From Sphingomonas sp. (GTDB lineage Bacteria; Pseudomonadota; Alphaproteobacteria; Sphingomonadales; Sphingomonadaceae): a stretch of 64,000 nt of DNA. Shown in pieces: positions 9,288-17,275 of this stretch. Both the position numbers and the translations under genes were made by a program. The number at the start of each line of letters is the position of its first letter. Positions within the stretch are counted from its first letter, which is position 1. Under the pieces are notes generated by a model. That model was not told the origin of the DNA. It saw nothing but the letters and a program-made list of their open reading frames with translations, and ran no database searches. The stretch covers positions 310,001-374,000 of the forward strand of contig NZ_JAFKLZ010000001.1 in the NCBI RefSeq assembly GCF_017304615.1, written 5' to 3'.

Positions 9288-10217
9288 TCAGTAGAAAATG
9301 TCGTAAACCACGTCGACGACTTCGCCGGTGTAGATGTCCACCAGCAGGGCGTCGTTGTAGTAGCGCACCCAGCGATACTCGCCATACGCGTCCGGCAGGC
9401 GATAATTGTACGGATCGTCGATCCAGTAATTCTGGCCGAACAGCACCTGATCGAGCACGAAGCCGATCGAAAAGCGGCGATACCCATAGCTCCAGCCATA
9501 CGGCGCGTAATAGCGCGGCAGGCGGAAGACGTTGCGATTGTACGACCGGTAGCTCTGCCAGTTGTAGCGATCGTTGCCGCGCCAGCCGCGGTTCCAGTTG
9601 CCGCCGCGATTGCCGTCATTGCCGCGCCAGCGATTGTCGCCGCCGTTCCAGTTGCGGTTGTTGCCGTTCCAGCCGTTGTTGCGGTCGCCGCGCCAATTAT
9701 TGTTGTTGCGATTGCCATCGAACCGGTTGCGGTCGGCACGGGCCCGCGCCTCGGCCTGCGCGCGCGCCTGGTCGTTCGCGTCCGGCGTCACGCCGCCGCC
9801 GCGATTGCCCCAGCCGCCGGGACGAGCGCCATTGTCGTTGCCGCCATTGCCATTCCAGCGATTGCGATCGGGGCGCGGCTGATTGTCAACGCGGGGAGCC
9901 GGCGCATCGCCGCCATTGTTGCGACCCGCCCAACCGCCATTGCCGCGATTGCCACCGTTCCAGCCACCGAAGCGATTGCCGCCGTCCGCACGGGGCGCGG
10001 GTGCGGGAGCAGGGGCGGGTGCGGGCGCCGAAGCGCCTTCGCCGCGGCCACGCCAGCCACCGCCATTGCCACCACGATTACCCTGCGGCTGGCTGGCGCT
10101 CGAATCGCCGCCATTGCCGCCGCCGCGACCACGCCAGCCGCCGCGATCCTGCGCCGAGGCCATCGCCGGCACGATCGCCGCTGCCGCCATCAGTCCGAGA
10201 ATAAAAGTCTTACGCAT
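9288..10217 (-). CDS. RcnB-family secreted protein with Asn/Gly/Arg/Trp-rich repeats
   Basis: 309 aa from ATG 10217; MRKTFILGLMAAAAIVPAMASAQ is a classic signal peptide with cleavage after ASA. Residues about 25-215 are low complexity: GGNGG and RGRGGG runs, an (AP)n stretch, then NNNWRGDRN / NGWNGNNRNWNGG type repeats. The last ~90 residues (RLPRYYAPYGWSYGYRR, YRLPDAYGEYRWVRYYNDA) match the RcnB domain, named after an E. coli periplasmic nickel/cobalt homeostasis protein. The repeat half is not part of E. coli RcnB. Role here is unknown; envelope location is likely. Confidence 0.82.
   Translation of the reverse strand: MRKTFILGLMAAAAIVPAMASAQDRGGWRGRGGGNGGDSSASQPQGNRGGNGGGWRGRGEGASAPAPAPAPAPAPRADGGNRFGGWNGGNRGNGGWAGRNNGGDAPAPRVDNQPRPDRNRWNGNGGNDNGARPGGWGNRGGGVTPDANDQARAQAEARARADRNRFDGNRNNNNWRGDRNNGWNGNNRNWNGGDNRWRGNDGNRGGNWNRGWRGNDRYNWQSYRSYNRNVFRLPRYYAPYGWSYGYRRFSIGFVLDQVLFGQNYWIDDPYNYRLPDAYGEYRWVRYYNDALLVDIYTGEVVDVVYDIFY
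9560..10120. repeat. Degenerate coding repeats (Asn/Gly/Trp/Arg units and an Ala-Pro run)
   Basis: Imperfect short units built on ttgccgcgc / ccattgccg recur through the middle of the RcnB-like gene, and 10003-10030 is an Ala-Pro dipeptide run (GCGGGTGCGGGAGCAGG type). The repeats keep the reading frame of the gene and are therefore protein low complexity, not an array. Confidence 0.6.
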
Positions 10218-10332
10218 CCACGTAACTCCAACCGCCGGCGTACATGCCGGCCCCACGATGACGCCCTTCTGCCCGAGTCGCGATGACACGATGCTGAATT
10301 GGGCCGTCAGCATATTGAAAGGAATCTGGGTC

Positions 10333-10869
10333 CTAGGGGGCGGGAGTCAATGCCGGGACGATCCGCGCGGCGTCGGCAGGATCGACGCCAGGGCGCGGGC
10401 TCGCGACTTGCTCGTCGCCGCGCTGGATGCGGCCCGCGCGCTGGATCGCCTCGACCAGTCGCGGATAGACGCCGCAGCGGCAGATATTGGTGATGCCGGC
10501 GCGGATCTGGTCTTCGCTCGGGCGCGGGCTGCTCTTGAGCAACGCCGCCGCCGCCATCACCATGCCGGGAATGCAGAAACCGCACTGGCTGACGTTTTCG
10601 GCGAGGAACGCGGCCTGGATTGGGTGGCTGCGGTCGTGCGACAGCCCCTCGATCGTTGTGACGAAGCTGCCTTCGATCGATCCGATTGCGATCTGGCACG
10701 CTTTGCGCGCGACGTCGTCGACGTGAACGACGCACGCGCCGCAATGTCCGGTGCCGCAGCCATATTTGGCGCCCGTCAGGTTCGACGCATCGCGCAACGC
10801 GAACAGCAATGGCGTCGCCGGGTCCATGCGATATTCGACCGGCTGGTTGTTGACGGTGAATTTGGTCAC
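10333..10869 (-). CDS. (2Fe-2S)-binding small subunit of a xanthine-oxidase-family dehydrogenase
   Basis: 178 aa. Two [2Fe-2S] clusters are complete: plant-ferredoxin type with Cys38, 43, 46, 58 (GCGTGHCGAC...C) and the second with Cys96, 99, 130, 132 (QCGFCIPG ... ICRCG). This fits the small subunit of isoquinoline-1-oxidoreductase/aldehyde-dehydrogenase type molybdenum enzymes, passing electrons from the Mo site. The large Mo-binding subunit, usually next door, is not here; both neighbours are unrelated. It could pair with a distant gene. Confidence 0.9.
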   Translation of the reverse strand: MTKFTVNNQPVEYRMDPATPLLFALRDASNLTGAKYGCGTGHCGACVVHVDDVARKACQIAIGSIEGSFVTTIEGLSHDRSHPIQAAFLAENVSQCGFCIPGMVMAAAALLKSSPRPSEDQIRAGITNICRCGVYPRLVEAIQRAGRIQRGDEQVASPRPGVDPADAARIVPALTPAP

Positions 10870-10946
10870 CGCGCACCGATAGTCGGAAACGCGCCGTTTC
10901 CGCCAGCGGCATTGTGACGAGGCAAAGCCTGGCCGATATTCGCACG

Positions 10947-11747
10947 ATGACGCTTCCCACCCTGTTCGTGCCCCATGGCGGCGGCCCGTGTTTCTTCATG
11001 GACCCCAATGGCGGCCCGCCCGATCCGATGTGGCGACCAATGGAGGATTACCTCGCCGGCCTGATCGCCAGTTTGCCCGAGCGGCCGCGGGCGATTCTGC
11101 TCGTGTCGGGTCATTGGGAGGAATCGGCGATCACACTCCACACGGGGGAGCGGCCGGGCCTGCTCTACGACTATTACGGGTTTCCCGAGCACACCTATCA
11201 CTTGCGCTGGGATGCGCCGGGGGCGCCCGGTCTAGCGCGCCGCGCCGCCGGATTGTTGAACGCCGCCGGGTTCGAGACTCGCGAGGAAAGCGAACGCGGC
11301 TGGGACCATGGCGTGTTCGTGCCGATGAAGGTCGCGGTGCCCGACGCGGATGTTCCGCTGGTCCAGATGTCGCTGCGCGCCGATCTTGATCCTGCCGATC
11401 ACATCGCCATCGGTCGCGCGCTCGCGCCGTTGCGTGACGAAGGGGTGTTGATCGTCGGCTCCGGCATGAGCTTCCACAATATGCGTATACGGGGTCCGCA
11501 GGCGACGGCGCCCTCCGCGGTTTGGGACGATGCGCTGAGCGACGCCGTGACCGATCCCGACCCCGTCGCGCGGGCGGCGCGTGTTACGGACTGGGCCGAG
11601 CTTCCCAACGGACGCTTCGCGCACCCGCGCGAGGAGCACCTGCTCCCACTGATGGTGGCGCTCGGGGCCGGCGGCGGCGATCCGGCGCGGCGCGATTTTC
11701 GTGACGTCGTGCTCGGCTGGACCGTGTCGGGTTATCGCTTCGGCTGA
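10947..11747 (+). CDS. Class III extradiol dioxygenase family protein (LigB/DODA type)
   Basis: 266 aa from the ATG at 10947 (MTLPTLFVPHGGGP); a GTG at 10914 is an alternative. Metal-binding histidines of the DODA fold can be seen in PHGGGPCFF (His near 9), SGHWEE, RGWDHGVFVPM and SGMSFHNM. Members are often zinc or iron enzymes of 4,5-DOPA dioxygenase type that open catechols; the true substrate cannot be inferred. Divergent from the 2Fe-2S subunit gene with a 77-bp gap, which probably holds both promoters. Confidence 0.88.
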   Translation: MTLPTLFVPHGGGPCFFMDPNGGPPDPMWRPMEDYLAGLIASLPERPRAILLVSGHWEESAITLHTGERPGLLYDYYGFPEHTYHLRWDAPGAPGLARRAAGLLNAAGFETREESERGWDHGVFVPMKVAVPDADVPLVQMSLRADLDPADHIAIGRALAPLRDEGVLIVGSGMSFHNMRIRGPQATAPSAVWDDALSDAVTDPDPVARAARVTDWAELPNGRFAHPREEHLLPLMVALGAGGGDPARRDFRDVVLGWTVSGYRFG

Positions 11748-11829
11748 CGAAAGCGGATTGCCGCCGGCCTGACGCTGGTCCATCACGCGCTCCGGATACC
11801 GGCCAAACGCCGGCCAGGAGAGCGAGTGC

Positions 11830-13125
11830 ATGGCGATCAACCCGACGACTTCTGCATCGACCGGCGACAGCCATCAGGGGGTGAACGCGCCGGGCCTGCA
11901 GGTCTTCGTCTTCGCGCTGTTCTTTATCTTCGGCGGCATCACCAGCCTGAACGACGTCATCATTCCGAAGCTGAAAGAGCTGTTCACGCTCAACTACACC
12001 CAGGCGATGCTGGTGCAGTTCTGCTTCTTCACCGCGTACGCCGTGATCGGCATTCCGGGCGCGATGCTGGTCAAGCGGATCGGCTATATGCGCGGCGCAG
12101 CTGTCGGCCTGCTGACGATGATGCTCGGCTGCCTGCTGTTCATCCCGGCTTCGAGCACCGCGACCTATGAACTGTTCCTGTTCGCGCTGTTCGTGCTGGC
12201 GACGGGCGTCGTGCTGGTTCAGATCGTCGCCAATCCGCTGATCACGCTGCTTGGCAAGCCCGCGACGGCGTCGAGCCGCCTGACATTCGCGCAAGCGTTC
12301 AATTCGCTTGGGACGACGCTGTTCCCGATCGCCGGCGCGGCAATCATCCTGGGGAGTCTGGCAAAGGTCGAGGCGAAGGATCTTTCGGGTCCGGCGCTCG
12401 ACGCCTATCGCACGGCGGAAAGCCAGGCGATCGTCCACGGTTATCTGGGGTTGGCGGTTGCGCTGGCGATCGTCGCGGCGGTGGTGTGGTCGTTCCGCAA
12501 TCGGTTGAAAGGTGAGGCGCACCAGGCCGGCACTGGGCTCGCCGGACTCGATCTGCTCGGGCGGCCGCGCTTCGCGTTCGGTGCGCTGTGCATCTTTCTC
12601 TATGTCGGCGCGGAGGTGTCGATCGGGTCGCTGATCGTCAACTACCTCAAGCAATCGAACGTCATGGGCCTGACGACGGAAGCGGCTGGCGGATTGATCT
12701 TCGTCTATTGGGGCTGCGCGATGATCGGACGGTTCATCGGGTCGTTGGTGCTGCGCCTGATGAGCCCGGGCAAAGTGCTGGCGGCGGTCGCTGTCGGGGC
12801 GATCATGTTGATCGCGATCTCGACGCATACGACCGGCCGGACATCGGGCTATAGCCTGTTGCTGATCGGCCTGATGAATTCGATCATGTTCCCGACGATT
12901 TTCACGCTGGCGTGCGAAAAGCTCGGTGCACGGGCGGCCGACGGGTCGGGCATCATCAACGTCGCGATTTTCGGCGGCGCGGTCCTGCCGCTGGCGACGG
13001 GCGCGATCGCCGACGCGACGGGCAGCCTGGCGCTCGCGCTGCTGTTGCCGGCCGCGTGCTACGCGATCATCGCGGCCTTCGGCGTCTACGCCCGCAAGCC
13101 GGCGGAGGATTACGCCGACGCTTAG
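11830..13125 (+). CDS. Sugar MFS transporter (FucP/GluP family)
   Basis: 431 aa with 12 hydrophobic segments. FALFFIFGGITSLNDVIIPKLK is the first helix of the fucose/glucose-galactose H+ symporter family, followed by helix signatures GIPGAMLVKRIGYMRG and QIVANPLITLLG. It imports a hexose or deoxyhexose across the inner membrane. Start ATG 11830 is preceded by AGGAGAG. Its end overlaps the converging CoA-transferase by 4 bp. Likely feeds sugar metabolism; a ROK fructokinase lies 3.3 kb away but not in the same operon. Confidence 0.9.
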   Translation: MAINPTTSASTGDSHQGVNAPGLQVFVFALFFIFGGITSLNDVIIPKLKELFTLNYTQAMLVQFCFFTAYAVIGIPGAMLVKRIGYMRGAAVGLLTMMLGCLLFIPASSTATYELFLFALFVLATGVVLVQIVANPLITLLGKPATASSRLTFAQAFNSLGTTLFPIAGAAIILGSLAKVEAKDLSGPALDAYRTAESQAIVHGYLGLAVALAIVAAVVWSFRNRLKGEAHQAGTGLAGLDLLGRPRFAFGALCIFLYVGAEVSIGSLIVNYLKQSNVMGLTTEAAGGLIFVYWGCAMIGRFIGSLVLRLMSPGKVLAAVAVGAIMLIAISTHTTGRTSGYSLLLIGLMNSIMFPTIFTLACEKLGARAADGSGIINVAIFGGAVLPLATGAIADATGSLALALLLPAACYAIIAAFGVYARKPAEDYADA

Positions 13126-14240
13126 TCCGGCTGGCTTTCGCCTAGGCGTGGTGCGAACCGCCCAAGTGCCAAGTCTGCGTCGGAGAAGCGGATCGGGGTG
13201 CGCAGGCCGTCTAGGCGCTCGCCCTCGATCACCATGCCGCGCGCCCGGACCTGCGGGTCGTTGAGCGCCTGTTCGACGGTGTTGATCGGCCCGACCGGGA
13301 CGCCGACCGCTTCCAGTTTCGCCAGCAGATCGTCGCGTTCGAACCGCCGCGTCGCCTCGCGGATCGTGGCGAATAGCGGTTCGCGGTAGACGATGCGCCC
13401 GGCATTGGTCGCCCAGCGTTCCTCTGGATCGATCCCGACCACGCCGCAAAAGCGCTGGAACTGGCCGTCATTACCCACCGCCAAGATGAACCAGCCGTCG
13501 CTGGCCGGGAAGACCGCGTAGGGCGACACGTTCATGTGCGCGTTGCCGACGCGTGTCGGCGTGACGCCGCTCGCGAAGTAATTCGCCGCCTGGTTGGCGA
13601 GCACCCCGGTCATCGTGTCGAGCAAGGCCATGTCGATATGCTGGCCGCGCCCGGTCCTTTCGCGCTGGATCAACGCAGCCTGGATGCCGATCACCGAATA
13701 CAGACCGGTCGAGATGTCGGCCATCGCCACACCGATCTTCTGCGGCGCGCCATCGGGCTCTCCGGTCAAGTCCATCATGCCGCCCATGCCCTGGATGATG
13801 AAGTCGTAGCCGGGAAGGGGGGCGTAGGGACCGTCCTGCCCGAACCCCGTGATCGAGCAATAGATCAGGCGCGGATTGATCGCCGATAAGCTGGCATAAT
13901 CGAGTCCGTATTTGACCAGGCCGCCAACCTTGAAGTTCTCGATCAACACGTCGCTCTCGGCGGCGAGGCGGCGGACCTCGGCCTGGCCCTCAGGCGTCGT
14001 GAAGTCGAGAACGACCGACGACTTGCCGCGATTGCAGGCATGATAATAAGCGGCGTCCTTCGAACCGTCGGGGTTTTCGACGAACGGCGGCCCCCAGGTG
14101 CGCGTATCGTCGCCCGCCGGGCTTTCGATCTTGATCACTTCCGCGCCGAGATCGGCCAGCACCTGTCCCGCCCACGGCCCCGCGAGAATGCGGGCGAGTT
14201 CGAGGACCTTGAGGCCTTTTAGCGGAGCATCTTTTTTCAC
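13122..14240 (-). CDS. Class III CoA-transferase (CaiB/BaiF), probable glutarate CoA-transferase
   Basis: 372 aa from the GTG at 14240. The longer frame (from 14267) would translate the REP-like repeat as SRFRGND, so it is rejected. Family marks: LKGLKVLELARILAGPWAGQVLADLGAEVIKIE, catalytic Asp in GQHIDMALLD, and GQDGPYAPLPGYD. Sitting just downstream of glutaryl-CoA dehydrogenase, it is most likely the succinyl-CoA:glutarate CoA-transferase (GcdG/SUGCT type) that activates glutarate. The substrate assignment is inferred from context. Confidence 0.87.
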   Translation of the reverse strand: MKKDAPLKGLKVLELARILAGPWAGQVLADLGAEVIKIESPAGDDTRTWGPPFVENPDGSKDAAYYHACNRGKSSVVLDFTTPEGQAEVRRLAAESDVLIENFKVGGLVKYGLDYASLSAINPRLIYCSITGFGQDGPYAPLPGYDFIIQGMGGMMDLTGEPDGAPQKIGVAMADISTGLYSVIGIQAALIQRERTGRGQHIDMALLDTMTGVLANQAANYFASGVTPTRVGNAHMNVSPYAVFPASDGWFILAVGNDGQFQRFCGVVGIDPEERWATNAGRIVYREPLFATIREATRRFERDDLLAKLEAVGVPVGPINTVEQALNDPQVRARGMVIEGERLDGLRTPIRFSDADLALGRFAPRLGESQPD

Positions 14241-14330
14241 GTCATTCCCGCGAAAGCGGGAACCCATCTCCCGCGCTTTTCCAAGACCAAACCGTCGGTG
14301 ATGGGCCCCCGCTTTCGCGGGGGTGACGGC
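14240..14330. repeat. REP-like palindromic pair
   Basis: TTCCCGCGAAAGCGGGAA (14244-14261) is a near-perfect palindrome. About 45 bp later CCCCCGCTTTCGCGGGGG forms a second one, in inverse orientation, and the flanks GTCATTCCCG / GGGGTGACGG and CCCATC / GATGGG also mirror each other. This is the bacterial interspersed palindromic (REP/BIME-type) element common in sphingomonad genomes. It fills the gap between gcdH and the CoA-transferase and may slow transcription or protect the upstream mRNA 3' end. Confidence 0.8.
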
Positions 14331-14336
14331 GGAACA

Positions 14337-15524
14337 TTAGAACGCGGCGATCCCGGTGATGGCGCGCCCGAGGATCAATGCATGGACGTCATGCGCGCCT
14401 TCGTAGGTGTTGACCGTCTCCAGGTTCATCAAGTGGCGCATCACCTGATACTCGCTCGAGATGCCGTTACCGCCGTGCATGTCGCGGGCGTCGCGGGCGA
14501 TGGTCAGCGCCTTGCCGACATTGTTGCGCTTGACGATCGAGATCATCTCCGGCGCGAATTTGCCTTCGTCCATCAGGCGTCCGACCCGGAGTGAGGCCTG
14601 TAGCCCGAGCGCGATCTCGGTCTCCATGTCGGCGAGTTTCTTCTGGTAGAGTTGCTTGCTGGCCAGCGGCACGCCGAACTGCTTGCGGTCGAGGCCGTAT
14701 TGGCGGGCGGCGTGCAGGCAGAACTCGGCTGCGCCCATGCTGCCCCAGCTGATCCCGTACCGCGCGCGGTTGAGACACCCGAACGGGCCCTTCAATCCCT
14801 GCACCTCGGGCAGCAACGCGTCTTCGCCGACCTCAACCTCGTCCATCATCACCATGCCTGTGATCGACGCACGAAGCGACAGCTTGCCCTCGATCTTGGG
14901 CGTCGACAGACCCTTCATTCCCTTTTCCAGGACGAACCCGCGAATGCCGCCGCCATGCGCGTCGGACTTGGCCCAAATGACAAACACATCGGCGATCGGG
15001 GCGTTCGAGATCCAGGTCTTTGCTCCAGAGAGCGAATAGCCGGTCGCGGTCCTGGTTGCCCGCGTGGTCATGCTGCCGGGGTCGGACCCGGCATCGGGTT
15101 CGGTCAGCCCGAACGCGCCGATATACTCGCCGGTCGCGAGCTTCGGCAGATACTTGCGGCGCTGTTCTTCCGATCCGTATTCGTAGATCGGGAACATCAC
15201 CAGGCTCGACTGCACCGACATCATCGAGCGATAGCCAGAGTCGATCCGCTCGACCTCGCGTGCGACGAGGCCGTACGCGACGTAGCTTGCGCCGACCCCG
15301 CCATATTCTTCGGGGATCGTCGGGCCGAGCAGGCCGAGTTCGCCCATCTCGCGAAAGATCGCCGGGTCGGTGGTCTCGTGCTGGAACGCGTCGATGATCC
15401 GCGGCGCGAGCTTGTCCTGCGCATAGGCCCGCGCCGTGTCACGCACCATCCGCTCGTCCCCGGTCAACTGATCCTCGAGCAGGAACGGGTCCGCCCAGTC
15501 GAAATGTCCCATGCCGGCCATCAT
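14337..15524 (-). CDS. gcdH: Glutaryl-CoA dehydrogenase
   Basis: 395 aa, full length. Shows GcdH hallmarks: [15 protein letters not shown] with the substrate-binding Arg, [19 protein letters not shown] FAD loop ([13 protein letters not shown]), DMHGGNGIS, and [20 protein letters not shown] with the catalytic Glu. It oxidises and decarboxylates glutaryl-CoA to crotonyl-CoA in lysine/tryptophan/glutarate catabolism. Two adjacent ATG codons (15524 and 15521) follow AAGGAG; either may be used. Same strand as the CoA-transferase, split from it by the REP-like repeat. Confidence 0.94.
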   Translation of the reverse strand: MMAGMGHFDWADPFLLEDQLTGDERMVRDTARAYAQDKLAPRIIDAFQHETTDPAIFREMGELGLLGPTIPEEYGGVGASYVAYGLVAREVERIDSGYRSMMSVQSSLVMFPIYEYGSEEQRRKYLPKLATGEYIGAFGLTEPDAGSDPGSMTTRATRTATGYSLSGAKTWISNAPIADVFVIWAKSDAHGGGIRGFVLEKGMKGLSTPKIEGKLSLRASITGMVMMDEVEVGEDALLPEVQGLKGPFGCLNRARYGISWGSMGAAEFCLHAARQYGLDRKQFGVPLASKQLYQKKLADMETEIALGLQASLRVGRLMDEGKFAPEMISIVKRNNVGKALTIARDARDMHGGNGISSEYQVMRHLMNLETVNTYEGAHDVHALILGRAITGIAAF

Positions 15525-15577
15525 GATCTCCTTGCCCCCGCATTGTCGTGGCTGGCGGCTTCAGGCAAGGAAAAGCG

Positions 15578-16384
15578 ATGCATGAATCCTTTCGTCCCCG
15601 CCGCAGCGCGTTGTTCCTGCCCGCAAGCAACGGCCGCGCGATCGAAAAGGCGAGGGGGCTGGCGGCCGATGTCGTTATCCTCGACCTGGAGGATGCGGTC
15701 GCGGCGGAAGCCAAGGCCGGAGCGCGAGAGGCGGCGGTCGCTGCCGCCGACGAAGGGTTCGGCGCGCGCCAGTGCGTGATCCGGGTCAATGCCGACGATC
15801 CTTATGATCTGGCGGCTGCGGCAGCGAGCAAGGCCGATTCGGTGCTCGCGCCCAAGGTGCGCAACGCCGCCGATGTGGCGCGATACCGCGCGGCGCTGGG
15901 CGGCAAGCCGCTTTGGGTGATGATCGAAACGTGCGAGGCGATCGGCCGGCTGCAGGACATTGCCGATGCGGGCGCCGCGGGACTGGTGTTGGGTGGCAAC
16001 GATCTCGCGCTCGAACTCGGCGCGCGCCCTGGGGCGGAGCGGGCGTGGCTCGCGCCGGTTCAGGCGATGATGCTGGCGGCGGCGCGCTCACGCGGGGCGA
16101 TAGCGCTCGACGGCGTGTGCAACGACTTCAGCGACGATGCGCGGCTGCGCGTGGAATGCGATGCGGCGGCCGCAATGGGCTATGACGGCAAGTCGCTGAT
16201 CCACCCCCGCCAGATCGATATCTGCAACGCCGCATTCAGCCCGGGCGAGGCCGACATCGCCTGGGCGAGCAAGGTACGCGACGCGTTCGCCGGTAGCGAC
16301 GGCGGCGTGATTCAGGTTGAGGGCAAGATGGTCGAGGCACTGCACCTCGTCCAGGCCGAACGGATTCTGGGGATGGCGAAATGA
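15578..16384 (+). CDS. HpcH/HpaI aldolase family, CitE-like acyl-CoA lyase
   Basis: 268 aa from ATG 15578, with AAGGA seven bases upstream; the extension to 15548 lacks a ribosome site. CitE/malyl-CoA lyase features: RRSALFLPASNGRAIEKA, VILDLEDAVAAEAK (metal-linked Glu/Asp), VMIETCEAIGRLQDI and GYDGKSLIHPRQI. Such enzymes make or cleave malyl-CoA-type thioesters. The physiological substrate is not clear; the divergent gcdH neighbour suggests acyl-CoA metabolism. Stop overlaps the kinase start by 4 bp. Confidence 0.88.
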   Translation: MHESFRPRRSALFLPASNGRAIEKARGLAADVVILDLEDAVAAEAKAGAREAAVAAADEGFGARQCVIRVNADDPYDLAAAAASKADSVLAPKVRNAADVARYRAALGGKPLWVMIETCEAIGRLQDIADAGAAGLVLGGNDLALELGARPGAERAWLAPVQAMMLAAARSRGAIALDGVCNDFSDDARLRVECDAAAAMGYDGKSLIHPRQIDICNAAFSPGEADIAWASKVRDAFAGSDGGVIQVEGKMVEALHLVQAERILGMAK

Positions 16385-17259
16385 GGATTGTCGGAGTCGA
16401 ACTCGGCGGCACCAAATGCATCTGCGTATTGTCGCTGGACGGCGCGACGATCGCGGAGGAGCGGCGCATCCCGACCACCGATCCCGTGACGACGATGGCC
16501 GCGATCGAGGATGTGCTCGATGCGTGGCGGCCGTTCGACGCGATCGGCATAGCGAGCTTCGGGCCGATCGGGATCGATCGAGGCGCGGCGAGCTATGGCT
16601 TCATCACCGCGACAACCAAGCCCGGCTGGGCGAGTACCGATGTCGCCGGTCGACTGCGCGACCGCTATGACGCGCCGGTCGAATTTCACACCGACGTGGT
16701 CGGCGCGGGACTGGCGGAGGGGCAGTGGGGCGCGGCGAAGGGTTTACGTGACCATGCCTATGTCACGGTCGGCACCGGTATCGGCATTGGGCTGATCAGC
16801 GACGGCAAGCCGGTCGTGGGGATGACCCATCAGGAACTCGGTCATATCCGGCCGGTCCGAGCCGAGGGCGACGAATGGCCCGGCATGTGCAGCTTTCACG
16901 GCGATTGCGTCGAAGGGCTGGCGTCCGGTCCGGCAGTCAAGGCGCGCGCCGGGATCAGCGCCGACCAGATCGCGCAGGATTCACCGGTCTGGCCGCTCGT
17001 CGCGCATCCCATGGCGCAGCTTTGCCATACGTTGGTCCTGACCGGCGTCCCGCGCCGGATCGTGTTCGGCGGCGGCGTGGCACTCGGCGTGCCGTGGCTC
17101 CTGCCGATGGTGCGCGAGATGCTCGACGCGAGCATCGGCAGCTATGGCGACCGGTCGCTACTGGGCGACCTGAACGACTATATCGTTCCCGCGGCGCTCG
17201 GCGGTGAGGCGGGTCCGCTGGGCGCTGTCCTGCTCGGGCAGCATGCGCTGAACGGGTAG
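16381..17259 (+). CDS. ROK-family fructokinase-like kinase
   Basis: 292 aa. N-terminal ATP motif VGVELGGTKCICVLS, the sugar-site segment VEFHTDVVGAGLAEGQWGAAKG, VTVGTGIGIGLI, and the ROK zinc site in HQELGHIRP followed by GMCSFHGDCVEGLASGPA. This matches bacterial fructokinases that phosphorylate free fructose (or mannose). It is translationally coupled (ATGA) to a CitE-like lyase, an odd partner for a sugar kinase. Confidence 0.9.
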   Translation: MRIVGVELGGTKCICVLSLDGATIAEERRIPTTDPVTTMAAIEDVLDAWRPFDAIGIASFGPIGIDRGAASYGFITATTKPGWASTDVAGRLRDRYDAPVEFHTDVVGAGLAEGQWGAAKGLRDHAYVTVGTGIGIGLISDGKPVVGMTHQELGHIRPVRAEGDEWPGMCSFHGDCVEGLASGPAVKARAGISADQIAQDSPVWPLVAHPMAQLCHTLVLTGVPRRIVFGGGVALGVPWLLPMVREMLDASIGSYGDRSLLGDLNDYIVPAALGGEAGPLGAVLLGQHALNG

Positions 17260-17275
17260 CCGCCTCCGCCTGTCG

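Noticed and set aside
9560..10120. Possible CRISPR array
   Set aside because: Repeats are short, imperfect, in frame and encode protein low complexity; no spacers of even length.
11584..13449. 621-aa open frame opposite to the MFS transporter
   Set aside because: Arg/Asp/Gln-rich shadow; the plus strand encodes a well-formed transporter.
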